A stretch of 30,394 nt of DNA. It comes from Chloroflexota bacterium (GTDB lineage: Bacteria; Chloroflexota; Dehalococcoidia; Dehalococcoidales; RBG-16-60-22). The translations under genes and the position numbers were made by a program. Below, piece after piece: positions 23,665 through 30,394 of the stretch. Below the pieces are notes generated by a model. It had not been told where the DNA came from. It made no database searches and saw only the letters and a program-made list of their open reading frames with translations. The stretch covers positions 1 to 30,394 of the forward strand of contig JACPQH010000085.1 in the NCBI GenBank assembly GCA_016190585.1. The letters are read 5' to 3'. Positions within the stretch are counted from its first letter, which is position 1. Every line of letters begins with the position of its first letter.

Positions 23665-25854
23665 ATGGCGGAACGGATAGTGACCACGAGCTGCGGACAC
23701 GACTGCGGCGGGCGGTGCCTGCTCCGGGTACACCTGCGGGACGGCGAGATAATTCGGATCGAGACGGACAACGAGGAGGAGCCCCAGCTCCGCGCCTGCC
23801 TGAGGGGCCGGGCCTACCGCCAGCGCGTCTACGACCCCGGCCGCTTGAAATACCCCATGCGCCGCGTGGGCGCGCGGGGCGAGGGCCGATTCGAGCGTAT
23901 TTCCTGGGATGAAGCCCTGGACACGGTCGCCGGGGAGATGGTGCGGGTAAGGGACACGCACGGCTATGCCAGCATACTCTACCTGGGGGGCGGCGGCTAC
24001 CATGGGGCGCTGCACTTCGGGCGGGCGGCCGAGCGGCTGCTTGTCCGGTTCGGGGGCTTCACTCGGCCCTGGGGCGACGCCGGCTTCCACGGGGTGATGT
24101 TCGCCTCGATGGCGACCTACGGCACGATGACCACGGGCAACGCGCGGGAAGACCTGCTGAACTCCCGGCTGGTCATCATGTGGGCCTGGAACCCCGCCGT
24201 CACCATCTGGGACGCCAACACGGCGCTGACCCTGGCCCGGGTCCGGGAAAAAGGCATCAGGATAGTTTCCGTCGACCCGCTGCTTACCGAGTCCACCGCC
24301 GCCTTCGCCAGCGAGTGGGTTCCCATAAGGCCGGGGACGGATACCGCCATGCTCATCGCCATGGCTTACGTGATTATGGAGCGCGGCCTTCAGGACCAGG
24401 CCTTCCTCGACCGGTACACGGTCGGTTTCGAGAGGTTCCGCGATTACGTTACCGGGGCGGAGGACGGCGTGCCCAAGACCCCCGCCTGGGCGGAGGCGAT
24501 TACCGGCGTGCCGCGGGCGACCATCGAGCGGCTGGCCGTGGAGTACGCCGCCAGCCGACCGGCGGCGCTTGTCCCGGGCTGGGCGCCGGGCCGCAATCTC
24601 ATGGGCGATCAGTTCAACCGCGCCGCCAGCACGCTGGCCGCCATGACCGGCAACGTGGGCAAGGTGGGGGGCTACGCCGGCGGCTTCATGCGCTATTTCC
24701 ACAGCCGGGAGCTGGCGCTGCCGCGCGCCCCCGGCAACCCGCTGGAAAAGGGCACGCCGCCCCGCCCCACCAGCCTGTACAAGCTCCGGGGGGCCGACCA
24801 CCCCACCAGCGCCCGCATCCACTGCACCAAGATATATGACGCCATACTCCAGGGCAAGGCCGCCGGCTATCCGTGCCAGCCCAAACTGGCCTATATCGAG
24901 GCTTCCGACTGGCTGACGGCGCATCCCAATGTCAACAAGGGCATCGAGGCCTTCAAGAAGCTGGAGTTCATCGTCGTTCACGAGCAGCGCCTGACCCCCA
25001 CGGCCCGGTTCGCCGATATATTGCTGCCGGTCAACTCATCTATGGAACGGGAGGACGTGGTCGCTCCCTGGCTCTCGGCCCCTTACTATGTCTACATGCA
25101 CAAGACCATCGATTCCCTGCATGAGTCGAAGGCCGACCGGGAGATCTGCGCCGAGCTGGCGCCCCGGCTGGGCATAAGCGACTACCGGGAGGGCCGCACC
25201 GACGCCGGGTGGCTCGAGGAGATCGCGAAACGGGTCGGCGATATTCCCGACTTTAAAAAGTTCCGGGAAAAAGGCTCGGCCAAGATAAAGCCTGCCCGGC
25301 CCCTGGTGGCCTTCAAGGAACAGATCGAAGACCCGGCCGGCCACCCGTTCCCGACCCTCTCCGGCAAGATCGAGATATACTCCGAGCACATCGCCGAGAT
25401 GAAGCATCCCGGCGTGCCGCCCGTGGCGAAGTACCTGCCCTCCGCCGAAAGCCCCGGCAGCCCCCTTTCCCGGAAATACCCCCTCCAGATGTGCAGCGTC
25501 CACCCCAAGCACGGCATCCACGCCTCAACAGAGAACCTGCCGTGGCTTTCCGAGGTCGAGCCGAGACGCCTCTGGATAAACTCCCAGGACGCTCAGGCGC
25601 ACGGCATCGCGGACGGCGACCGCGTAATGGTTTTCAACGACCGGGGCAAGGCGCTGATGAAAGCCTGGATTACCGAGAGGATCATGCCGGGGGTGGTCAA
25701 CATCGCCGAGGGCGGCTGGTTCGACATCGACGAGCAGGGCGTGGACCGCGGCGGCTGCGCCAACACCCTGATACCCGACGAGCCGTCACCGGCCGGGGCC
25801 TGGTCGGCGGTCTCACCCCTGGTCCAGGTGATAAAGATCTCGGCCGCCAAATGA
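23665..25854 (+). CDS. Molybdopterin oxidoreductase (DMSO reductase family), catalytic subunit
   Basis: The 729-residue protein has an N-terminal 4Fe-4S motif (Cys10, Cys14, Cys18, Cys45 in CGHDCGGRC...RACLRGR), then RLKYPMRRVGARGEGRFERISWDEAL, a standard family stretch. WNPAVTIWDAN, VSVDPLLTESTAAFASEWVPIRPGTD, and the C-terminal dinucleotide-binding domain (YPLQMCSVHPKHGIHASTENL, RLWINSQDAQAHGIADGDRV) bind two molybdopterin guanine dinucleotides. No twin-Arg signal is present, so it is cytoplasmic. The position of the Mo-ligating Ser/Cys/Sec (around GDAGFHGVM) has no obvious Ser or Cys. No partner subunit is adjacent. Substrate unknown; context points to acyl or carboxylic acid metabolism. 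Confidence 0.9.
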   Translation: MAERIVTTSCGHDCGGRCLLRVHLRDGEIIRIETDNEEEPQLRACLRGRAYRQRVYDPGRLKYPMRRVGARGEGRFERISWDEALDTVAGEMVRVRDTHGYASILYLGGGGYHGALHFGRAAERLLVRFGGFTRPWGDAGFHGVMFASMATYGTMTTGNAREDLLNSRLVIMWAWNPAVTIWDANTALTLARVREKGIRIVSVDPLLTESTAAFASEWVPIRPGTDTAMLIAMAYVIMERGLQDQAFLDRYTVGFERFRDYVTGAEDGVPKTPAWAEAITGVPRATIERLAVEYAASRPAALVPGWAPGRNLMGDQFNRAASTLAAMTGNVGKVGGYAGGFMRYFHSRELALPRAPGNPLEKGTPPRPTSLYKLRGADHPTSARIHCTKIYDAILQGKAAGYPCQPKLAYIEASDWLTAHPNVNKGIEAFKKLEFIVVHEQRLTPTARFADILLPVNSSMEREDVVAPWLSAPYYVYMHKTIDSLHESKADREICAELAPRLGISDYREGRTDAGWLEEIAKRVGDIPDFKKFREKGSAKIKPARPLVAFKEQIEDPAGHPFPTLSGKIEIYSEHIAEMKHPGVPPVAKYLPSAESPGSPLSRKYPLQMCSVHPKHGIHASTENLPWLSEVEPRRLWINSQDAQAHGIADGDRVMVFNDRGKALMKAWITERIMPGVVNIAEGGWFDIDEQGVDRGGCANTLIPDEPSPAGAWSAVSPLVQVIKISAAK

Positions 25855-25874
25855 AAGAATAAGGAGGCACGGTC

Positions 25875-26342
25875 ATGGAACACCGGATTATTCCCAGGAA
25901 CTACTATGAGGACTGGAACATCGGGGAAAAGTTCACCTCGCCGGCGCGGACGGTTACCCAGGCCGATATCGTCAATTTCGCCGGGATCTCGGGGGACTAC
26001 AACCTGGCGCACACCGACAAAGAGTACTCGCGCACCAAGGGTTTTGAGAAGCCCATCGTCTACGGGTGGTTGACCCTTTCCATCGCCCATGGACTGCTCT
26101 TCCGGCTGGGCCTGCCGATAAACTCGATAACCTTCATGGGTATCGACGGCGCCCGGTTCACCCACTGGGTCCTGCCGGACGACACCATCCACTGCACGGC
26201 GGAAGTCGCCAGCAAGCGGCTGACCAGCAAGCCCGACCGCGGTATCGTCAACTTCAAGGCGCTCGTGTTCAACCAGCGGGCCGAGCAGGTGGCGGAAATG
26301 ACGCTGAATTTCATGTACGCCTTAGCCCCGAAAGCGGCTTGA
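25875..26342 (+). CDS. MaoC-like (R)-specific enoyl-CoA hydratase/dehydratase
   Basis: The 155-residue hot-dog protein has the hydratase-2 motif SGDYNLAHTDKEYSRTKGFEKPIVYG, whose Asp and His (residues about 38 and 43) are the catalytic pair; NP is replaced by NL. Members add or remove water across enoyl-CoA double bonds. ATG 25875 follows AAGGAGG and the gene starts 20 bases after the oxidoreductase stop, so it is probably co-transcribed. Substrate unknown; together with the carboxyltransferase and acyl-CoA dehydrogenase it suggests breakdown or synthesis of a branched or dicarboxylic acyl-CoA. Confidence 0.87.
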   Translation: MEHRIIPRNYYEDWNIGEKFTSPARTVTQADIVNFAGISGDYNLAHTDKEYSRTKGFEKPIVYGWLTLSIAHGLLFRLGLPINSITFMGIDGARFTHWVLPDDTIHCTAEVASKRLTSKPDRGIVNFKALVFNQRAEQVAEMTLNFMYALAPKAA

Positions 26343-26376
26343 ACCGAACGGTAAGCGGCTATCAAGGCGCTCAATC

Positions 26377-26393
26377 TCTATGCCCCTCATAGA
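26377..26393. terminator. Hairpin after the MaoC gene
   Basis: TCTATG (26377-26382) and CATAGA (26388-26393) make a perfect 6-bp stem with a CCCCT loop, followed by AT-rich sequence. It may attenuate transcription into the carboxyltransferase gene. Nothing else is evident in the 26343-26491 gap. Confidence 0.35.
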
Positions 26394-26491
26394 TAATTGC
26401 CGCCTAAACGTTGTATCATATTACCACCTCGGTTCAGACATCAGCCAGGGGGCGCTTTAATGCCGGGGGCTCGAGTTTAAGGAGGGTATCA

Positions 26492-28060
26492 GTGGGCGAG
26501 CAAGCCGGACCAAGCAATCAGCAGAAGCTGGAGCAGATGCAGAAGATGCGGGCGCGCATCCTGCAGATGGGCAATCCCGCGGCCATCGAGGAGCGCCGGA
26601 AAAAGGGGCAGGGCTCGGCCAGGAGCCGGATAGATTACCTTCTCGATAAGGGCAGCTTCACCGAGATGGGGCTGTGGGTGAAACCGCGAGCGACCATGTT
26701 TGGCATGGACAAGAAAGAGGTCCCGGCCGAGGCGGTGGTCACCGGGTTCGGTACTATCAACGGCCGGCCGGTCGCGCTCGCCAGCGCCGACTACACCGCC
26801 ATGGGCGGCAGCGGCGGCGAGTACCACGCCCTGAAATACATCCGCATCATCGATTTCGCGCGGGAGCAGGGGATGCCGCTGGTCAACCTGGTCGATTCCG
26901 GGGGCCTGCGCTTCCAGGAGGGCATGGATGCCATGCAGACCTACGGCGCCATCTTCCGGGCGCTGGGGCTGGCCTCGGGCGTGGTGCCCCAGATAGCCGT
27001 GCTGCTCGGGCCGTGCCTCGGCGGGCAGGGCTACATGCCGGTCATGCAGGACTTCCTGATTCAGGCGAAGACCACCGGCTACCTGGCCATCGCCGGGCCG
27101 GCGGTCATCAAGGACTCCGTCTTCGAGGACATCGGGCTGGAAGAGCTGGCCGGCTGGAAGCCGCAGGCCATCAGGGCGGGCAACACCCACATCGTCGCCG
27201 AGGACGAGAAGGACGCCATCGACCGGGCGAAGGAGCTTCTCGCCTTCTTTCCCTCGAACAACCGGGAGAAGCCGCCGCGCCTCGCCTCCAGCGACGACCC
27301 CGACCGCCCGGCCCCGGAGCTGGACACCATCCTGCCCGAGCGGCTGGACCGGCCCTGGGACATGTACCGGTGCATCGAGAAAATTGTCGATAACGGCCAC
27401 TTCGTAGAGATAATGAAGCACTTCGCGCGGAACGTCATCGTCGGTTTTGCCCGGTTCAGCGGGCGCCCGGTGGGCATAGTCGCCAGCCAGCCGATGGTGC
27501 TGGGCGGCGCGCTGGACGTGGACTCGTCCGACAAATCGGCCCGGTTCATCCGGTTTTGCGACCTCTTTAACATCCCGCTGGTCAGCCTGCTCGACTGCCC
27601 GGCCATGGCTATCGGCTCGGAGCAGGAGTGGCGCGGCATCCTGCGCCACGGCACCAAGGTGCTCTTCGCCTGGGCCAACGCCACCGTGCCGCTGATATCC
27701 GTCAACATCCGGAAGCAGAACGGCGGCGGCTACCACTGCATGCTGCACCGCGGCATGGGCGCGGATTTCTCCTTCGCCTGGCCTACCGCGACCTTCTTCG
27801 GTACCGGCAGCGGGCCGGCGGCGGCCATCATCTACGCCAGGGAGATACGGGAGGCGCCGAACCCGGATGAGCTCAGGGAGCAGCGGATGAAGGACTTCGA
27901 GGCCTACTGGGGCAATCCCTACCGGGCGGGCGAGCGGGGCTACGTCGACGACATCATCGCGCCGCGCGACACCCGGTCGATGATCAACCGGGCGCTGGAC
28001 GCGCTGGCGAACAAGACGGTCAACCGTACCTGGAAGAAGTACGATAATATCACGCTTTAG
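26492..28060 (+). CDS. Acyl-CoA carboxylase/decarboxylase carboxyltransferase subunit (PccB/MmdA family)
   Basis: The 522-residue protein has the two-part crotonase-like carboxyltransferase fold. The N half has ARSRIDYLLDKGSFTEMG, VVTGFGTINGRPVALASADYT, LVNLVDSGGLRFQEG and LGPCLGGQGYMPVMQDF (oxyanion loop); the C half has FARFSGRPVGIVASQPMVLGG, KSARFIRFCDLFNIPLVSLLDCPA and AWPTATFFGTGSGPAAAIIYARE. It transfers carboxyl groups between biotin and an acyl-CoA such as propionyl-, methylmalonyl- or glutaconyl-CoA. GTG 26492 after AAGGAGGG is preferred; an earlier start at 26411 lacks a ribosome site. No biotin carrier or carboxylase is present, so partners lie elsewhere. The Na+-pump subunits at 19681-20981 could be partners. 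Confidence 0.9.
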   Translation: MGEQAGPSNQQKLEQMQKMRARILQMGNPAAIEERRKKGQGSARSRIDYLLDKGSFTEMGLWVKPRATMFGMDKKEVPAEAVVTGFGTINGRPVALASADYTAMGGSGGEYHALKYIRIIDFAREQGMPLVNLVDSGGLRFQEGMDAMQTYGAIFRALGLASGVVPQIAVLLGPCLGGQGYMPVMQDFLIQAKTTGYLAIAGPAVIKDSVFEDIGLEELAGWKPQAIRAGNTHIVAEDEKDAIDRAKELLAFFPSNNREKPPRLASSDDPDRPAPELDTILPERLDRPWDMYRCIEKIVDNGHFVEIMKHFARNVIVGFARFSGRPVGIVASQPMVLGGALDVDSSDKSARFIRFCDLFNIPLVSLLDCPAMAIGSEQEWRGILRHGTKVLFAWANATVPLISVNIRKQNGGGYHCMLHRGMGADFSFAWPTATFFGTGSGPAAAIIYAREIREAPNPDELREQRMKDFEAYWGNPYRAGERGYVDDIIAPRDTRSMINRALDALANKTVNRTWKKYDNITL

Positions 28061-28276
28061 ATGGCATTCCTCGCTTTGCTCAGCTACAATCTTCACTCGG
28101 AGAGCTGGTGAACAAATCAGGATTATCAAAATATTTCCTCTACCCGCGGGAGAGGATTAAGGCTTTCTCCCTTCCAGGGAGAAGGGACAACTAACGCGTG
28201 CCAATTCTTCAAAAGCTCTGAGCGAACCGGAGGGGCTCTTTATCTTTCAGGCTGGAAAAACCAAGGAGGGAAGGAC
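28061..28276. other. Intergenic region with two hairpins (repeat-like)
   Basis: CCTCT-A-CCCGCGGG-AGAGG (28137-28155) and TTCTCCC-TTCCA-GGGAGAA (28165-28183) are adjacent stem-loops. The sequence resembles the CCTCTCCC...GGGAGAGGATTAAGG type of common intergenic repeat. The second could end the carboxyltransferase transcript. No promoter or gene is clear in the rest. Confidence 0.45.
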
Positions 28277-29446
28277 ATGGATTTCGTCATACCCGAAGAC
28301 CTCAAGATGCTGCAGTCGCTGGCGCGCCAATTCGTCAGGGAGGAGCTTCTGCCCATAGAGAAGCAGGTCGAGGACAAGGATGAGTTCCCGGAAGCCCTCC
28401 GCCTCAAGCTGAAAAAGAAGTCGCTAGACCTGGGGCTGTGGAACTTCAGCATGCCGAAAGAGTACGGCGGCGGCGGCGTGGGCTACCTGGGCGAGGTGCT
28501 GGTCTACGAGGAACTGGGACACGTGAGCTACGCCATCGGCTGCCACGGCGGCATCGTGGGCGTGCCGCGCTCCGGCATCGGCGGCGGCGGCGAGTGCCAA
28601 TACGCCAGCAAGGAGCAGATACAGAGGTACTTCCTGCCGGTGGTGCGGGGCGAGAAGGAGCCCTTCCTGGGGCTGACCGAGCCCAACGCCGGCTCCGACA
28701 TCGGCAACATGGAAACGCGGGCGGTGCGTGACGGCGCTGGCTTCATCCTGAACGGCTCGAAGCTTTACATCACCGGCGTTGACGTCTCGGATTTCGGCTA
28801 CGTGTTCGCCGTGACCGACTGGGAGAAGCGGCGCAAGGGCGGCATAAGCTGCTTCATCGTCGAGAAGAGCAATCCCGGCCTGCAGGTCGTGCGGCGGATA
28901 CCGCTGATGGGGCGGCGGGGCCTGAACTGCTACGAGCTGAAGCTCGATAACTGCGTCGTGCCCGCCGACAGTATGATCGGCGCGCCGGGCAAGGGGCTGG
29001 ACATTGCCGGGACGTATCTTAACTCGGGCCGGCTGAAGGCCGCGGCGAGTTCCCTGGGCGGCGCGGTGCGGGCGCTGGAGCTGGTCAAGAGCTTCGCCAA
29101 ACAAAGGGTGACCTTCGGCGAGGCGCTGGCACGGCGCCAGCTCATCCAGCACATGATCGTGCAGGCCGAGGTCGACATTCACGCCTCGCGGCTGATGCTC
29201 TACGAGGCGGCCACCGGGGGCGACCGGGGCGAGGACATCGCCCTGAAGGCCATGATGGTCAAATGGTTCGTGCCCCAGGCGGCCAAACGCATCGTAGACG
29301 ACGCCATCCAGATACACGGCGGGCTGGGTTACTCCAGAGACCTGCCCCTGGAGATGATCTACCGGGATGTCAGGCTTTCGAGCATCGGCGGCGGGGCGGC
29401 CCAGGTGCTGGAATGGACGATAGCGCGGAACCTGCTGAAGGACTGA
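28277..29446 (+). CDS. Acyl-CoA dehydrogenase family flavoprotein
   Basis: The 389-residue protein has all three domains of the family: an N-terminal helical domain, LGLTEPNAGSDIGNMETRAVRDG with DGAGFILNGSKLYITG (FAD/substrate binding), and the C-terminal helices with QRVTFGEALARRQLIQHM, IQIHGGLGYSRDLPLEMIYRD. The usual catalytic Glu of the YEGT type reads IGGGAAQ, and the alternative Glu in the earlier helix also reads Gly (NSGRLKAAASS), so the catalytic base is not evident. ATG 28277 follows AAGGAGGGAAGG. It normally oxidises acyl-CoA with an electron-transfer flavoprotein. It sits in the acyl-CoA gene group on the same strand. Confidence 0.9.
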   Translation: MDFVIPEDLKMLQSLARQFVREELLPIEKQVEDKDEFPEALRLKLKKKSLDLGLWNFSMPKEYGGGGVGYLGEVLVYEELGHVSYAIGCHGGIVGVPRSGIGGGGECQYASKEQIQRYFLPVVRGEKEPFLGLTEPNAGSDIGNMETRAVRDGAGFILNGSKLYITGVDVSDFGYVFAVTDWEKRRKGGISCFIVEKSNPGLQVVRRIPLMGRRGLNCYELKLDNCVVPADSMIGAPGKGLDIAGTYLNSGRLKAAASSLGGAVRALELVKSFAKQRVTFGEALARRQLIQHMIVQAEVDIHASRLMLYEAATGGDRGEDIALKAMMVKWFVPQAAKRIVDDAIQIHGGLGYSRDLPLEMIYRDVRLSSIGGGAAQVLEWTIARNLLKD

Positions 29447-29480
29447 GCTGCTTTTAAGTTAATGCTTTTCTTCCTTGCGC

Positions 29481-29535
29481 AAAGGGCAGCCAGGAGGGAT
29501 TAAAACCAAATCCCCCTATCCTCTTTTTCAAAGGG
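29481..29535. repeat. Hairpin-forming repeat-like element
   Basis: AGGAGGGATT (29492-29501) and AATCCCCCT (29509-29517) form an imperfect inverted repeat inside an AAAGGG...AAATCCCCCTATCCTCTTTTTCAAAGGG context. Such AAATCCCCC...TTTTTCAAAGGGG elements are familiar as multi-copy intergenic repeats. The window's last 30 bases (CCCCTCCCCCTTTCGCAAAG) look related. It lies between the dehydrogenase and hydrolase genes. Confidence 0.5.
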
Positions 29536-29558
29536 AGACTACCTGCCGGGAGAGGAAT

Positions 29559-30345
29559 ATGAAACGCGCCTACATGGATATACCCGAAGGCCAGGTTCAC
29601 TACCGCTCTGAAGGGAGCGGCGAGCCGCTGCTGATGATGCACCAGGGCATGTACTCTTCGGACGAGTTCGAAAAGATGGCGCCCCTGCTCAGCGGCCGCT
29701 ACCGCGTGATCGCCCGCGACATGCTCGGCTATGGCATGTCGGACGTCAACCCGCCGGACTACCGCATCGAGGACTACGCCCGCGCCGATATCAGCTTCAT
29801 GAAGGCGCTGGGCATCGAGCGGGCCAGCATCGTGGGCGTCCACAGCGGCGTCAGGGTCGCCCTGGAGATCGCCGCCACGCACCCTGAGATGGTCGGCAGG
29901 CTCGTCATTTACGGGGCGGTGGGCTACGCGCCGGGACTGCGGGAAAAGCTGAAGAAGAGCTACACCTTCAGCCCGGTCGAGCTCCAGGAAGACGGCTCGC
30001 ACCTCACGGCACGGCTGTGGCGCACGGCGCAGAAGTACGGAGCCAAAGCCAGCGTGGCCGACCTTAACCGGGTAGTGATCGCGGCGGCGATGGCGGGCGG
30101 CGGGGCTTTCCACGCCATGCGCCTTCGAGTACGATGAGGAGGCGCGGATGCCGCGGTTGAAATGCCCCACCCTCCTGATTACCTCGCCCGGCGACCCGTT
30201 CTATTACCGGCTGGAGGCGGTGCGCCGGCTCATCCCCCGCTGCCGGACAGCAATAATCGACGATGTAGACGGGTTCCCCGCCCTGGAAAAACCGGAGGAA
30301 TTCGCCCGGCTGGTGCTGGAATTTCTGGAGAGTCCCGGGGTGTAA
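29559..30345 (+). pseudogene. Alpha/beta-hydrolase family protein, frameshifted
   Basis: ATG 29559 (GGGAGAGG upstream) opens a frame of 187 codons that then shifts at about 30120: frame 3 ends at FHAM, and frame 1 continues AFEYDEEARMPRLKCPTLLIT to a TAA at 30345. Removing one C gives 261 residues, normal size. The fold marks are MMHQGMYSS (oxyanion), RDMLGYGMSD and IVGVHSGVRVALEIAA with the nucleophile Ser96. The conserved late G-H-F-P-x-x-E-x-P reads DGFPALEKPEEF, so the catalytic His is missing and the usual G-x-S-x-G is V-H-S-G-V. It might not be a true hydrolase. The undecayed tail favours a sequence error over an old pseudogene. Confidence 0.75.
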
Positions 30346-30394
30346 GAGGCTAGCAGGTCTGGGAGTGAACTGTGCCCCTCCCCCTTTCGCAAAG
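30346..30394. other. Window end, repeat-like tail
   Basis: Forty-nine bases after the hydrolase stop carry no gene. The end (CCCCTCCCCCTTTCGCAAAG) resembles one arm of the repeat at 29481-29535. Confidence 0.3.

Noticed and set aside
26489..28129. Long antisense ORF (546 codons) opposite the carboxyltransferase, and similar ones opposite glgP and dnaE2
   Set aside because: Long antisense frames are common in GC-rich genes; the translations are Gly/Arg/His-rich with no domain, and the sense genes are certain.

Overview
The window is GC-rich and densely coded, with several acyl-CoA and molybdenum enzymes, a two-subunit Na+ pump remnant, an SOS mutagenesis cassette and two likely selenocysteine genes. 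The mix suggests an anaerobic or facultative bacterium, and gene content is reminiscent of Chloroflexota (Dehalococcoidia-like). That taxonomic guess is inference only: no rRNA or marker gene is present. No tRNA, rRNA, CRISPR array, transposase or integrase was seen.

Layout. 1-2545: the start of a secreted InlB-type repeat protein (minus strand) diverges from a regulatory island of two paralogous small XRE-like HTH proteins and an ImmA/IrrE-type zinc peptidase, with near-consensus promoters that carry palindromes. 2542-6587 (minus): a LOG-family hydrolase, a tiny Lys/Glu-rich ORF with an in-frame TGA at codon 3 (candidate selenoprotein), a DHA2/EmrB-type MFS exporter and a site-2 protease with CBS domains. 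6851-10196 (plus): flavin reductase-like protein, SHOCT protein and alpha-glucan phosphorylase. 10229-13028 (minus): a three-gene phosphorelay (receiver-PAS-PAS kinase and two single-domain receivers). 13124-14961: ketopantoate reductase-like protein and a convergent DUF72 protein. 15000-19599 (plus): a LexA-box promoter driving an ImuB-like inactive Y-family polymerase, a DUF6504-like small protein and a DnaE2/ImuC polymerase with one apparent frameshift. 19681-20981: gamma and beta subunits of a Na+-translocating decarboxylase.

21038-30345 is a divergent metabolic locus. The minus-strand arm is an overlapping three-gene operon: a UGSC-family protein whose coding region runs through an in-frame TGA (selenocysteine), a DUF6282 amidohydrolase-like protein and an uncharacterised protein with a GWTDGLPVIPPT signature. 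The plus-strand arm has a molybdopterin oxidoreductase, a MaoC hydratase, an acyl-CoA carboxylase/decarboxylase carboxyltransferase, an acyl-CoA dehydrogenase and a frameshifted alpha/beta-hydrolase. The carboxyltransferase could in principle work with the OadB/OadG-like pair 6 kb upstream, but no biotin carrier is visible.

The most interesting result is the pair of candidate selenocysteine genes. Each has promoter, Shine-Dalgarno, start codon, in-frame TGA, and a hairpin whose apical loop starts about 20-21 nt after the TGA. A conventional gene caller would break one and miss the other.
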